Below, in pieces: positions 1-8,250 of a DNA stretch of 64,000 nt. The position numbers and the translations under genes are program-made. Source of the DNA: Obscuribacter phosphatis_A (GTDB lineage: Bacteria; Cyanobacteriota; Vampirovibrionia; Obscuribacterales; Obscuribacteraceae). Position 1 is the first letter of the stretch. Each line of letters opens with the position of its first letter. The stretch covers positions 1-64,000 of the forward strand of contig JAFLCK010000005.1 of assembly GCA_017303615.1 (NCBI GenBank), in the 5' to 3' direction. The notes beneath the pieces were generated by a model. It was not told the origin of the DNA, did not search any database, and saw nothing but the letters and a program-made list of their open reading frames with translations.

Positions 1-231
1 GTTGGCTGTATTGCTTACAGCATTGTTTTGAGTGTCCGCGATCTTAGTTTGGCCGGCATGAGCTTGGCCGGCAGCCGTCTTATCTAAAGCTGCTTTATCG
101 GCCGAGGCTGCTTTGTTTTCAGCCGTTGCCGTACTTTCAGACCCTAGTTCTTGGGCTGACTGATTTGCTGTTTTGTTTTGATCCGGCTCGCCCATAAATG
201 CTTTTCCAAACTGCATGCTTTGTGAATTCAT
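1..231 (-). CDS. Partial CDS, Ala/Lys/Gln-rich N-terminus, downstream of murC
   Basis: An open frame on the minus strand starts with ATG at 231-229 and runs off the left edge without a stop (77 codons seen). The start directly abuts the murC stop (TAG then ATG), which argues for translational coupling in one operon. The visible residues begin MNSQSMQFGKAF and are then hydrophilic and rich in Ala, Lys, Gln, Asn and Thr, with no signal peptide and no recognisable domain. The gene after murC is often murB, but nothing here shows a MurB fold, so function is left open. It could be a long disordered leader ahead of a folded domain outside the window. Confidence 0.6.
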   Translation of the reverse strand, partial: MNSQSMQFGKAFMGEPDQNKTANQSAQELGSESTATAENKAASADKAALDKTAAGQAHAGQTKIADTQNNAVSNTAN

Positions 232-1725
232 CTAGCCCCCCAGTTTGGTTTCAAGCTTTTCTACCAAAACCGGGCCCACTTTGGTTATATCACCGGCGCC
301 GACGGTCAAGACCAAGTCGCCCTCGTTTATGTGGGGTAAGAGATTGTCGGCCAGTTCGTTTAGTTTGCCGGGCAGATAGTGGGTGTGCTTATTGGCTACT
401 TCTTTGACGAAGATTTCAGAGGTGATGCCTTCTATGGCGCCGCCTCTGGCTATATAAATGTCTGAGAGGAAGGCAAGGTCGGCATCGTCGAAGGCGACTA
501 GAAATTCTTTCCAGAGATCGCGCAGACGACCGGGTTGGTGCGGTTGGAAAAGGCAGATCACTCGACCTTTGCCTTGGCGCTCTTGTTTGATGAATTCGCG
601 GGAAGCCTTGAGAAGAGCGGCTACCTCGGTGGGATGGTGCGCGTAGTCGTCTACTACCAGGGTGCCTTTTACTTCACCGATGCGTTGAAAGCGGCGGTCG
701 ACGCCCTTAAAAGCAGCGGCGGCGCGGCTGGCGGCTGCAAAGTCGGCGCCTAGTTCGAGGGCCAGAGCGATGGCAGCGGTAATGTTATAGCGGTTATGGT
801 CGCCCGGCACACAAAGCGAGAGTTTGCCCAGCTCTTTATTGCCTTTATAAAAGGCCATATCAAAGCCCGAGAGGCTTTTGAAGCTGTAATGGCAGTCTTG
901 AGTTTTGCCGTAAGTGATTAGTTTGGCAGATTGTTCTTTGTCTTTGGCAAGGCGGCTGACCAGGGTCTTGATGCCTTGATCGTCTTGGCAGACCAAAACA
1001 AACTTTTCGGTGTTGGCGACAAAGCGCTCCATGCAAGAGAGTATCTCTTCAAAGCCGCCGGGATAATTTTCTAGATGGTCGGGTTCGATATTGGTGATTA
1101 CGGCTGCATAAGAATGCGACTTAACGTGGGTGCCGTCAGATTCGTCAGACTCGGCTACGAAGTAGCCACCGCGGCCGGTGCGAGAGTTGGCGCCTATGTG
1201 TTCGAAGATACCACCAACAACGATGCTCGGGTCAAGACCGCAGCCCATCATCACTTGCCCTACCATGGCGGTGGTGGTGGTTTTGCCGTGGGTGCCGGTT
1301 ATAGAGATGAGCTTTTCGCGGCTGGCTAAATAATTGAGCATGTCTGATCGGTGATAGACAGGCAGATTCTTTTCTCTGGCGGCTTCAAGTTCGGGGTTGC
1401 CACTGACGATAGCGGTTGAGACTACAAGGGCGCCGGCGCCTTCCATATTTTTGCGCTCGTGCCCGATACAGATGCGGGCGCCTTTGGCTTTCAGTTCTTC
1501 GGTGATGGGGCTGGCTTGTTTGTCCGAGCCCGAGACTTTATAGCCGCGTTCAAGCAAGATGCGCGCTAGCGCCGACATGCCTATGCCGCCTATACCGGCG
1601 AAGTGGATACTGCCATCGAGAGACTTCAAGTCCATAGCCAGATTCTTTTTCTCCGCAACCAGATTTTGTTCTACGAGAGGTCCGGCGCTGGTTTTAGCTA
1701 CAGTTTTGACGTTTGTTGTATCCAA
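232..1725 (-). CDS. murC: UDP-N-acetylmuramate--L-alanine ligase MurC
   Basis: Cytoplasmic ATP-dependent Mur ligase that adds L-Ala to UDP-MurNAc in peptidoglycan precursor synthesis. The Rossmann-type UDP-binding motif HFAGIGGIGMS lies near residue 42, the Mur P-loop TGTHGKTTT near 145, and the ESDESDGT and NIEPDHLENY motifs follow. The C-terminal ligase domain carries VDDYAHHPTEV. At 497 aa it is somewhat longer than typical MurC because of about 37 extra N-terminal residues. The start is TTG at 1725, supported by a GAGG box 7 nt upstream; an internal ATG at 1635 would give a more standard N-terminus. Its stop touches the start of the next minus-strand gene. Confidence 0.96.
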   Translation of the reverse strand: MDTTNVKTVAKTSAGPLVEQNLVAEKKNLAMDLKSLDGSIHFAGIGGIGMSALARILLERGYKVSGSDKQASPITEELKAKGARICIGHERKNMEGAGALVVSTAIVSGNPELEAAREKNLPVYHRSDMLNYLASREKLISITGTHGKTTTTAMVGQVMMGCGLDPSIVVGGIFEHIGANSRTGRGGYFVAESDESDGTHVKSHSYAAVITNIEPDHLENYPGGFEEILSCMERFVANTEKFVLVCQDDQGIKTLVSRLAKDKEQSAKLITYGKTQDCHYSFKSLSGFDMAFYKGNKELGKLSLCVPGDHNRYNITAAIALALELGADFAAASRAAAAFKGVDRRFQRIGEVKGTLVVDDYAHHPTEVAALLKASREFIKQERQGKGRVICLFQPHQPGRLRDLWKEFLVAFDDADLAFLSDIYIARGGAIEGITSEIFVKEVANKHTHYLPGKLNELADNLLPHINEGDLVLTVGAGDITKVGPVLVEKLETKLGG

Positions 1726-1909
1726 TGCAGAGCCTCGCTTGTGGTCTAAAGATGTCAGCAGCAGCTGCCGGCCAGCTTCTTTTCTTATTGTCTATACAGC
1801 TTGGTATCCAATTTATATGCGATTGCTCTACAATCGGCATAGAGCCTGGGTTCTGGCTGTTTTTCTCGACTTTTCTGTTCAAATATAACTTGTTAGACGC
1901 CAAAAAGAA

Positions 1910-1934
1910 ACAGACGGATTGGCTCTCCGTCTGT
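1910..1934 (-). terminator. Rho-independent terminator of rpsT
   Basis: Perfect 9-bp inverted repeat (ACAGACGGA and its complement) with a 7-nt loop. On the minus strand it is followed by a T-rich tail (TTCTTTTTG). It lies 25 nt past the rpsT stop. Confidence 0.85.
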
Positions 1935-1959
1935 CTCTAAATATTATTTTGCCTGCTTC

Positions 1960-2232
1960 TTACTTCTTGGCGCTCGATTTTACAAGCTGACTAGCTAGAC
2001 GGGCTTTGCGTCTTGCTGCAGTGTTTCTATGCAAAATGCCTTTAGAAACGGCTTTATCGATAACCGAGTAGGCTCTCTTGAGAGCTGCGGCTGTATCTTC
2101 GGCTTTACCCGAATCACAGGCATCTTCTACGTTTGTGGTGGCGGTACGAATCTGGGATTTCCAGTTACGATTGCGCTCACGGTTACGCTCGGCGACTTCG
2201 ACTCTTTTGATAGCTGACTTGATGTTAGGCAC
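1960..2232 (-). CDS. rpsT: 30S ribosomal protein S20
   Basis: Small-subunit primary binding protein S20, which contacts 16S rRNA. The product starts VPNIKSAIKRVEVAERNRERN and ends with the basic helix NTAARRKARLASQLVKSSAKK, as in bacterial S20. I place the start at GTG 2232-2230, because S20 normally starts directly before PNIKSA and a GGAAG Shine-Dalgarno lies just upstream. An ATG farther upstream at 2274 would add 14 atypical residues. That gives 90 aa, the normal length. It is monocistronic, with its own terminator downstream. Confidence 0.96.
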   Translation of the reverse strand: MPNIKSAIKRVEVAERNRERNRNWKSQIRTATTNVEDACDSGKAEDTAAALKRAYSVIDKAVSKGILHRNTAARRKARLASQLVKSSAKK

Positions 2233-2350
2233 GACTTTCTTCCGCTCTGTTGTTAATTGACAAATCACAGTCATGTTAGCATATGCCCCGCCTATGCCTC
2301 AGAAACAGGCGCCCTAGTTTTTCAAGTGCTTAATAAACTCTGGTTAAAGT

Positions 2351-2378
2351 AAAGAGAGCCGCATGGGCGGCTCTCTTT
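2351..2378 (-). terminator. Intrinsic terminator for the gene at 2404-2835
   Basis: 12-bp perfect inverted repeat AAAGAGAGCCGC / GCGGCTCTCTTT with a 4-nt loop, 25 nt past the stop of the minus-strand gene at 2404. The arms themselves end in TTT, so it could also act weakly on the plus strand. Confidence 0.75.
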
Positions 2379-2403
2379 GTAATGGTGTACTGGCTGCGTT
2401 CGC

Positions 2404-2835
2404 TTATTTTTCAAGCGAGCCGGTAATGGCTTGCTTCATGGCCTGCTTATGAGCTTCGGAAAAGCAACCGCCCTTCTTGGGATCGCCAAAGAAGTCGACG
2501 GCGTCTTCCAAATCTTTCCTGTAGACCTTTTTGTCGGCATCTGAGGCATTGGCTAACTTTTTGCAACCTTCGCTTAGCTTGTTGGCCATGCCGCCCACGA
2601 CCTCTTCCATTTTCTTGAAGGTTTCAGGATCGGCGGCCTTGTCGTTTACCAGAACCTTCTCAGCGGCTTTGTCGCCGTTATCGGCTATTTGAGCCGGTTT
2701 AAAATCTTCGGTATTCTTAGTCGGAGCTTCAGGCTTAACTTGTCCGACAAGACTCATATCAGGATGCTGAGGAGCCTCTGGACCCTTCTGCACTTTGTCG
2801 TCAGCTTTATCGTTGAATTGGTGTGGACCAGCCAT
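2404..2835 (-). CDS. Hypothetical small hydrophilic protein
   Basis: 143-aa product with no signal peptide or membrane segment. The first ~70 residues are disordered in character (rich in Lys, Asp, Pro, Glu and Ala). The second half is predicted helical (KKMEEVVGGMANKLSEGCKKLANA) and contains two cysteines, one in a GGCFSEAHKQAM segment. It has its own downstream terminator and a long upstream gap, so it is probably transcribed alone. I recognise no family. The start is ATG at 2835 with an AAGG-like box upstream. Confidence 0.75.
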   Translation of the reverse strand: MAGPHQFNDKADDKVQKGPEAPQHPDMSLVGQVKPEAPTKNTEDFKPAQIADNGDKAAEKVLVNDKAADPETFKKMEEVVGGMANKLSEGCKKLANASDADKKVYRKDLEDAVDFFGDPKKGGCFSEAHKQAMKQAITGSLEK

Positions 2836-3022
2836 GGTGCAATCCTTCGCCTTTAAGGAAATTCCTTAGAAATATGGGGAATTTGTATTTAGTAACTTGA
2901 ATTAGGTGTTTCACCTGTATTCAGATTACCCAGCGTTAATGCGATCGTCAATGTGGTTTCTACGTAGTCGCATCTTTGCAAGCTGGAATCATACCACCAA
3001 ACGGCACTTTCACCTTTAGGAA

Positions 3023-4921
3023 TTAAGGTTGGGAACCATATATATGGAAGCGAAAGCGAATCTGCACTTCTTCGCCCAGCTCGCTTGGCAAAGGCGGCAA
3101 TTTTGCCTCTTTCAGTGTCTTAAGGGCAAGAGCATCTAGTCTGCTGTCTTTTGAAGACTCAAGCAATTCAATATCAAAGATCTGCCCTCCCCGGGCTATT
3201 GAGAACACAGCTGCGGGGTCGACCAGGCCGCTTTTGCTCTGGGCTTCTTTCACCAGGGGGTCGTTCTCGAATCTATCGGCAAGCAGGTCCATGACATGCT
3301 CTTGATAGTTGTCGGCGGTCAAAGGGGCAGGTTCTGGCACAGGCTTGGCTGCGGCTATATTTTCTGGGCTATTGGAGTGGTTAATAGGTTTGTGGGTACC
3401 GGGTTGGTCTTTAGATTTGTCTTTAGATTGGTCTTTAGATTTGTCTTTAGGTTGGTTATTGGAGGCGCTATTGGGGACTTTATCTAGGCCTTTATTGGAG
3501 ACTTTATCTGAGCCTATATTTGAGCCTGTATTTGAGCCTGTATCAGGACCTTTATCGAGAACTTTGCCGAGTAACCTATTTGTCGAGATATTGGCATGAT
3601 TTGCTTCGGGGTTCTCTGTCTCAGCGGCGGTATCAGCGGCTGCGTGCAGGTCTTTCAATATAGATGTGGGCTTGTGTGGTTTGCTCTCGGTCAAGATGTC
3701 GTTCATTGTCTTGGGCTTGATCTTTGATTCTTCCGGCTTGATTGGTGCTTTGAAAGAGTCTGAAAGACCAATTGCCAGCTCGGGATGCTTTTCCAAGGAG
3801 TGACCGATTTTGACATAGCGCGGGTCGAAGCCCTTGGGCTTGAGCCCGAGGGTCTGCTTGCCCAATTCGGGGTCGGCGCAACTTATATAAAAAGGTATCT
3901 GACCGGGGGCGCCCAAATTTTGTAAGCAATACTGAGCCATAGCATCGATCGGCATCAGCCCGCCTGAGGCGCGCAAAAGTTCTATCAACGAACTGGTGTA
4001 GAGCGTGGCGCCCTCGCTGCCCGGCACAACCTGCGAGCTCGCCAGATTTTGATCTTGGCATAAGATGATGCAACCTGTGTCGGCGGCTATTTTTTGCAAG
4101 CGTGAGACGACTTCGTTTGCCCCTACTTTGTCGGCTTTGCTGGTGAGCGAATCGAGCACGACCACAATGTTTTGACATTGGGTGCGTCTCTTTATCTCTC
4201 TGACTGTGCCCAAGAGCGAGACTGCATGCCTTTCTATATCGCTGCTTGCAGTGGCGGGCGGCAAAAGATAGAGGTCGGTTGTGTGTTTGCTGGGGCTGAC
4301 CCTGAGAGCTATATATAAAAGGATGAGATGGTTTGGTAGGGCTTTCTTTGAAAGCCAGTCACTGTGCAGGGCGGTGCCTAGGTTGGCATTGGTCACTTTT
4401 GATTCGGTGATGAGCAAAATATGATCGGGGGTAAATCTTCCGTAGTTTGGGTCAATCATTATTTTGGTCAGATTGAGTATGTTCTGGGTGGCGCCAGGCA
4501 CATCGCCTATGGCTTTGTCGCTATAGTCTGTGGCGCCAATCAAGACCGCCCATTTGTCATGAATAGAAAGTGGTGCTTTCTTTTCGGCTGCCAGTGCCGG
4601 TGTTGACCAAGATAGTGTCGCTAAAGCATAGAAATATGCCCCGAAAGCCACCCGGAAAAGACTAGTGGTGAATCTGCTGGAAGCAGCCTGGTGGGCGGCT
4701 TTGTTTGGTAAATGTCGAGGCGAAAAGAGATCGCGTAGAGAGCGATTTGTCTTTGTCGATTGCCAGTATGAATGGCTGAAAAGCCGCTGTGAAAGCCTTC
4801 TATATATGTATGTCTGGTTTGCTATTGCGAAGCGCATTGATTTCACTTGGAGGCTAAAGGCAAAAAAATTGCAAGCGACAGGTTTTTCATATAGTACTGC
4901 CAGTATATGTCTTTCGCGCAT
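3023..4921 (-). CDS. Exported caspase-fold (peptidase C14-like) protein with TonB_C domain, catalytic dyad missing
   Basis: 632 aa. A hydrophobic export segment (about residues 86-111, ending TPALA|AEKK) follows an unusually long N-terminus, so the true start may be internal. Residues ~121-330 follow the C14 caspase fold: KWAVLIGATDY opening strand, LILLYIALRVSP where SGHG is expected, LYLLPPAT, then NIVVVLDSLTS where DACxSG is expected. The catalytic His and Cys are therefore both replaced (around 205-207 and 257-260). A Lys/Asp/Ser/Asn-rich repetitive linker (about 430-500) leads to a C-terminal domain (~550-632) ending VQIRFRFHIYG, typical of TonB/energy-transducer C-termini. Probably a periplasmic, non-proteolytic binding protein. 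The fold assignments are by motif reading only. Confidence 0.72.
   Translation of the reverse strand: MRERHILAVLYEKPVACNFFAFSLQVKSMRFAIANQTYIYRRLSQRLFSHSYWQSTKTNRSLRDLFSPRHLPNKAAHQAASSRFTTSLFRVAFGAYFYALATLSWSTPALAAEKKAPLSIHDKWAVLIGATDYSDKAIGDVPGATQNILNLTKIMIDPNYGRFTPDHILLITESKVTNANLGTALHSDWLSKKALPNHLILLYIALRVSPSKHTTDLYLLPPATASSDIERHAVSLLGTVREIKRRTQCQNIVVVLDSLTSKADKVGANEVVSRLQKIAADTGCIILCQDQNLASSQVVPGSEGATLYTSSLIELLRASGGLMPIDAMAQYCLQNLGAPGQIPFYISCADPELGKQTLGLKPKGFDPRYVKIGHSLEKHPELAIGLSDSFKAPIKPEESKIKPKTMNDILTESKPHKPTSILKDLHAAADTAAETENPEANHANISTNRLLGKVLDKGPDTGSNTGSNIGSDKVSNKGLDKVPNSASNNQPKDKSKDQSKDKSKDQPGTHKPINHSNSPENIAAAKPVPEPAPLTADNYQEHVMDLLADRFENDPLVKEAQSKSGLVDPAAVFSIARGGQIFDIELLESSKDSRLDALALKTLKEAKLPPLPSELGEEVQIRFRFHIYGSQP
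3405..3560. repeat. In-frame short tandem repeats in the linker of the caspase-like gene
   Basis: Degenerate 12-bp units (TCTTTAGATTGG-like, then TATTTGAGCCTG-like) repeated in tandem. They encode KDQS/KDKS and NTGS/NIGS stretches between the two folded domains. Confidence 0.8.
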
Positions 4922-5305
4922 CCACTGCTTCGTTTCAAATAGATATCTAAAGGTGGCGGATCTTATTAGTGCACATTTTGTCTGTTACTTGTTTTTGAGA
5001 AATTGTACCTGCAAAGGGTGATTTAGCAGTGGTGCCTACGGCTGAAAGTGGCTCGGTGAGCCAGTGCTCTTGTGTAAACCAGATGCTTTTGGCTTAACCA
5101 TGCGGGTTCCTTTACTATGAGAAAAATCAAGGCTTTTGTAAGTGATTAACTGCGGCAGTTGAGCAGGAAAAATTTTCCAGGCAAGTGTGCTTGCTTAAGT
5201 TTACGAATTAAATTACACACAACTGTAGATAACCTGTAGAAAACTTTGTCTGACCAGTCTGATCTCCTTAAGCCAATTGAAAGATAAAATGCTCTAAGGT
5301 GCCAG
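4922..5305. other. Intergenic region between divergent genes (384 bp)
   Basis: Lies between the minus-strand caspase-like gene and plus-strand rsmI, so it should hold both promoters. I see a short hairpin (CAAG-TGTG-CTTG near 5184) and a direct repeat of CTGTAGA near 5225-5242. No open frame, tRNA or riboswitch consensus could be confirmed. Confidence 0.5.
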
Positions 5306-6229
5306 ATGTGCAGCGTTTTAGACTACGCTCTGGTTTTTGACAAGCGGGAAGAGAGGGCTGTCAAGGTGTCAGGGAAACTGTTCATAATCGGAACTCCAAT
5401 CGGTAATCTTTCCGATATATCGACTCGGATGGAAAGCTCTCTAAAAGAATGCGATTTGCTATTTGTTGAAGATACAAGAGTGAGTATCAAGCTGCTCAAT
5501 CATCTATCTCTTTCTATTCCGATGCTCAGTTGCCACAAACACAACGAGCGAGAGCGTCTGCAGGCTCTTGAAAAAGTGTATGCCGAGGGGCGCAATGCCG
5601 GGCTCATGTCTGATGCCGGCATGCCCTTGATAAGCGATCCGGGTGATCCTCTGGTGCGCAGAGCAATTGAGCTTGGCATGACCGTGATTCCGGTGGCTGG
5701 TCCCTGTGCTTTTGTAATGGCTCTGGTCGGGTCAGGTTTTGACTTATCGAGCTTTGTCTTTGAAGGCTTTTTGCCTGACGGCAATGCCCCTCTGCGGCAG
5801 AAGCTGAATCAATTGAAAGGCGAGCGCCGCACCCTGGCTTTCTATGTATCGCCGCATAAGCTCAAGCATACTCTTGAGATGATGCGCGAAGTTATCGGCA
5901 ATCGCCGCGCCTGCCTGGCCCGCGAATTGACCAAATTTTACGAAGAGTTTTTGCGCGGCGACCTCAGCCGTCTGATTGAAATTTGCGATGAGCGCGAACT
6001 GAAAGGCGAGATGGTGCTCGTCTTGGAAGGCGACCCGGCGGTTGAGAAAGATATGAGCGAATGGCTGAGCACGCCAAGCTTGCATGACGAAGTGATGGAG
6101 CACGTGCGCGGCGGTCTCAGTCAAGGTTTGAAACTTTCGAAAGCCTGTCAATTAACCGCTCAATATTTTTCGATAGTCAAAGCAGATATATACAAAGAAG
6201 CAGTGCGTCTCTTTCGCGATCAAGTCTGA
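5306..6229 (+). CDS. rsmI: 16S rRNA (cytidine-1402-2'-O)-methyltransferase RsmI
   Basis: SAM-dependent ribose methyltransferase of the tetrapyrrole-methylase fold acting on C1402 in the ribosomal decoding centre. Diagnostic features: LFIIGTPIGNLSDIS, LLFVEDTRVSIKLLNHL, SCHKHNE, GLMSDAGMPLISDPGDPLV, VIPVAGPCAFVMAL and the conserved ELTKFYEEFLRG segment. At 307 aa it is about 20 residues longer than usual. A GTG at 5366, with GAGAGGG upstream, would give a more standard N-terminus, while the ATG at 5306 has AAGG 6-9 nt upstream. It is followed on the same strand by uppP. Confidence 0.95.
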   Translation: MCSVLDYALVFDKREERAVKVSGKLFIIGTPIGNLSDISTRMESSLKECDLLFVEDTRVSIKLLNHLSLSIPMLSCHKHNERERLQALEKVYAEGRNAGLMSDAGMPLISDPGDPLVRRAIELGMTVIPVAGPCAFVMALVGSGFDLSSFVFEGFLPDGNAPLRQKLNQLKGERRTLAFYVSPHKLKHTLEMMREVIGNRRACLARELTKFYEEFLRGDLSRLIEICDERELKGEMVLVLEGDPAVEKDMSEWLSTPSLHDEVMEHVRGGLSQGLKLSKACQLTAQYFSIVKADIYKEAVRLFRDQV

Positions 6230-6288
6230 GCGGCGCTGCAGGTGATACCATATGATTTTGCCGGAAAAGACCGTTTTTATTATTCATT

Positions 6289-6321
6289 GGTCTTAGAAAA
6301 GTCTGGGGTCTTAGAAAAGTC
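6289..6321. repeat. 15-bp direct repeat, two copies, between rsmI and uppP
   Basis: GGTCTTAGAAAAGTC occurs at 6289-6303 and 6307-6321 (period 18) immediately upstream of the uppP ribosome-binding site. Confidence 0.9.
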
Positions 6322-6338
6322 GGGAGGCAGGTAGGCGA

Positions 6339-7196
6339 TTGGCTGATTTAGCGCACGGAGCTGGTGTTGCCGGCGGTTCGATTTCCTATTTAGAGGCGGC
6401 GGTACTGGGTGTTGTGCAAGGGCTGACTGAGTTTTTGCCGATAAGCTCAACGGCGCACCTGCGGGTGGTGCCGGCTTTGCTGCATTGGCCTGATCTCGGG
6501 GTGGCTTTTTCGGCTGTGATTCAGCTTGGTTCATTAGTCGCCGTGCTTGCTTACTTCTTCAAAGACCTGGTGAGAATAGCGCTCGGAACATTGAAAGCTC
6601 TCAAAGACAAAGACTTTAGCGGTCCGGATGTGCGGCTGGCTGGTGCCATTATTATTGGTACCATTCCCTTCGTTGTGCTTGGTCTTATATTGAAGCCCTT
6701 TATGGAGCAATTGCGTTCGCTTTATGTTGTCGGCGGCGCGGCTATTTTAATGGGTTTGTTCTTGCTTTATGCAGAAAAGAAAGCGAAGCATATTAAGGGT
6801 ATCGAGCAGATGGGTGCCAAGGACGGTTTGATCGTCGGCATTGGACAAGCTATGGCCCTTGTGCCGGGCTGTTCGCGCAGCGGATCGACTTTGACCTTTG
6901 CTATGCTATTGGGGTTGAAGCGAGCCGATGCGGCACGCTTTAGTTTTTTGCTTGGTATACCGGCAATCTTTGCCTCGGGTCTGCTTGAGCTGAAAGAGAT
7001 GCTTGATGCCGGACTATCCGGCGAAAGTATGGGTGCTCTAGCGGTTGGTCTTTTCACTAGTTTGATTGTCAGCTATCTTTCAATTGCCTGGCTGATCAAG
7101 TTTTTGCAGAATAGCAATACTTATGTGTTTGTCGGCTATCGTCTTTTGTTTGGCGCCATGACTATATTTTTGGCGGCAAGCAAATTGATTGAATAG
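6339..7196 (+). CDS. uppP: Undecaprenyl-diphosphatase UppP (BacA)
   Basis: Inner-membrane phosphatase that recycles undecaprenyl pyrophosphate, the lipid carrier for cell-wall synthesis; it also gives bacitracin tolerance. Both family signatures are present: VVQGLTEFLPISSTAHL near the N-terminus and PGCSRSGST near residue 178. Multiple hydrophobic segments and a length of 285 aa are normal. The start is TTG at 6339, with GGGAGG 11 nt upstream; no better ATG exists. The 3' end overlaps the convergent minus-strand gene by 35 bp. Confidence 0.96.
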   Translation: MADLAHGAGVAGGSISYLEAAVLGVVQGLTEFLPISSTAHLRVVPALLHWPDLGVAFSAVIQLGSLVAVLAYFFKDLVRIALGTLKALKDKDFSGPDVRLAGAIIIGTIPFVVLGLILKPFMEQLRSLYVVGGAAILMGLFLLYAEKKAKHIKGIEQMGAKDGLIVGIGQAMALVPGCSRSGSTLTFAMLLGLKRADAARFSFLLGIPAIFASGLLELKEMLDAGLSGESMGALAVGLFTSLIVSYLSIAWLIKFLQNSNTYVFVGYRLLFGAMTIFLAASKLIE

Positions 7197-8160
7197 ATTG
7201 GCTTGAGGCTTTGCCGCCTGCTTTTGCCTTAAAAGTTATGGTGTTGGCCTCGGGGTCGACCTTAAAGCTGTACTGACCGACAAAGGGCTGCCCAAGGATA
7301 GGTTCGTCGTGGCTTTTTTCAAGCACCATCATTTCGTAGTCTTTTAGGGTGATACTGCCGATGGTGAGGTTAACCTTAACCAACCAGTACTTAACGTCTG
7401 AGCCGCCTATCACCGGCGTGAAGTCTACATATTTACCGGTCGGGGCCGGCAACCCGAGGGCGCGCAACTGGTCGATGCTAATGGTGCTATGAGCTTCCGG
7501 CTCGAAAATCATTTCGAGGGGGCGACCCTGCATCTTGGTTTCGATCTTGATATAGCGAGCGCCTCTAATAAAGCGCACCTTGGTCTCTGCACTGCCATCT
7601 TTTTCGCTTTTAAGATAGCGAGGGGTTTGTTTTTCTAGATGGGGCAGGCGGGCAAGGGCTGCCTCTGCATAGACTTTGTCTTGGGCGTCGCCCCATTGCA
7701 TAGCCTGGCTGTAATATCTTTGTGCTTTCTCGGGCTCTTTCAGCTTTTCGAGACAATAGCCGAGATTGACCAGCACACGACCATCTTGGGGATGTCGTCT
7801 GATATGGCGGTCGAGAAAATAGACGGCATCGCGATATTTGCCGACTTTGATGCAGGCGCGCGCGTGTTTTCGCTCAGCGCTTTCGAAAGTCATGGGGCGA
7901 TCGCCGATTTCTTCAGGCTGACTGCTAGCTGGAGCCTGGTTATTAGAAGAAGTCTGGCTCTCTGAAGCCGGCAGGCGGTCTGAAGCGGGCTGGCTATGAG
8001 CCTGCGGTGCTGCCAAAAAGAGGGCGGCAAGCGCTAAATTTAGTGAAAGTGGAATCAAAAGAGTGAGTGAACGTGGAAGCCAAAGAGAAATCCCAAGAGA
8101 AATCCCAATGGAGAGCGAAAGAGGCAATATAGATGTACAAAAATAGCTTTGTCTTTTCAT
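7162..8160 (-). CDS. Exported TPR protein with degenerate retropepsin-like domain
   Basis: 332 aa. An N-terminal hydrophobic export signal contains a self-repeated SIGISLGISLW segment and ends near AAPQAHSQ. A Ser/Pro/Ala-rich linker and a TPR-like region follow (residues ~95-165, AVYFLDRHIRRHPQDGRVLVNLGYCLEKL). The C-terminal half resembles clan AA aspartic proteases (GRPLEMIF...LRALGLPAPTGKYV...ILGQPFVGQYSFKVD). Where its neighbour at 8251-9495 has FDTGA, this protein has FEPEA, so the catalytic Asp is gone. Both genes run in the same direction and share the architecture, so they are probably duplicates, with this one a non-catalytic derivative. Its 3' end overlaps uppP tail to tail. Confidence 0.8.
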   Translation of the reverse strand: MKRQSYFCTSILPLSLSIGISLGISLWLPRSLTLLIPLSLNLALAALFLAAPQAHSQPASDRLPASESQTSSNNQAPASSQPEEIGDRPMTFESAERKHARACIKVGKYRDAVYFLDRHIRRHPQDGRVLVNLGYCLEKLKEPEKAQRYYSQAMQWGDAQDKVYAEAALARLPHLEKQTPRYLKSEKDGSAETKVRFIRGARYIKIETKMQGRPLEMIFEPEAHSTISIDQLRALGLPAPTGKYVDFTPVIGGSDVKYWLVKVNLTIGSITLKDYEMMVLEKSHDEPILGQPFVGQYSFKVDPEANTITFKAKAGGKASSQSIQSICLPPKI

Positions 8161-8250
8161 ATGTCTGGCTTTTGCCGTCTCATAGGCGATTTTAGCGAGC
8201 GTCTTTAATTAGAGTTCTTGATTGGCGTCCTGAATCATTAAAGCATTTAG

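Noticed and set aside
3071..3560. CRISPR-like array
   Set aside because: The short units are adjacent in-frame codon repeats without unique spacers, and they encode a protein linker.
4922..5305. Possible riboswitch upstream of rsmI
   Set aside because: The sequence has some paired segments, but no match to cobalamin, glutamine, preQ1 or other consensus elements could be made by eye.
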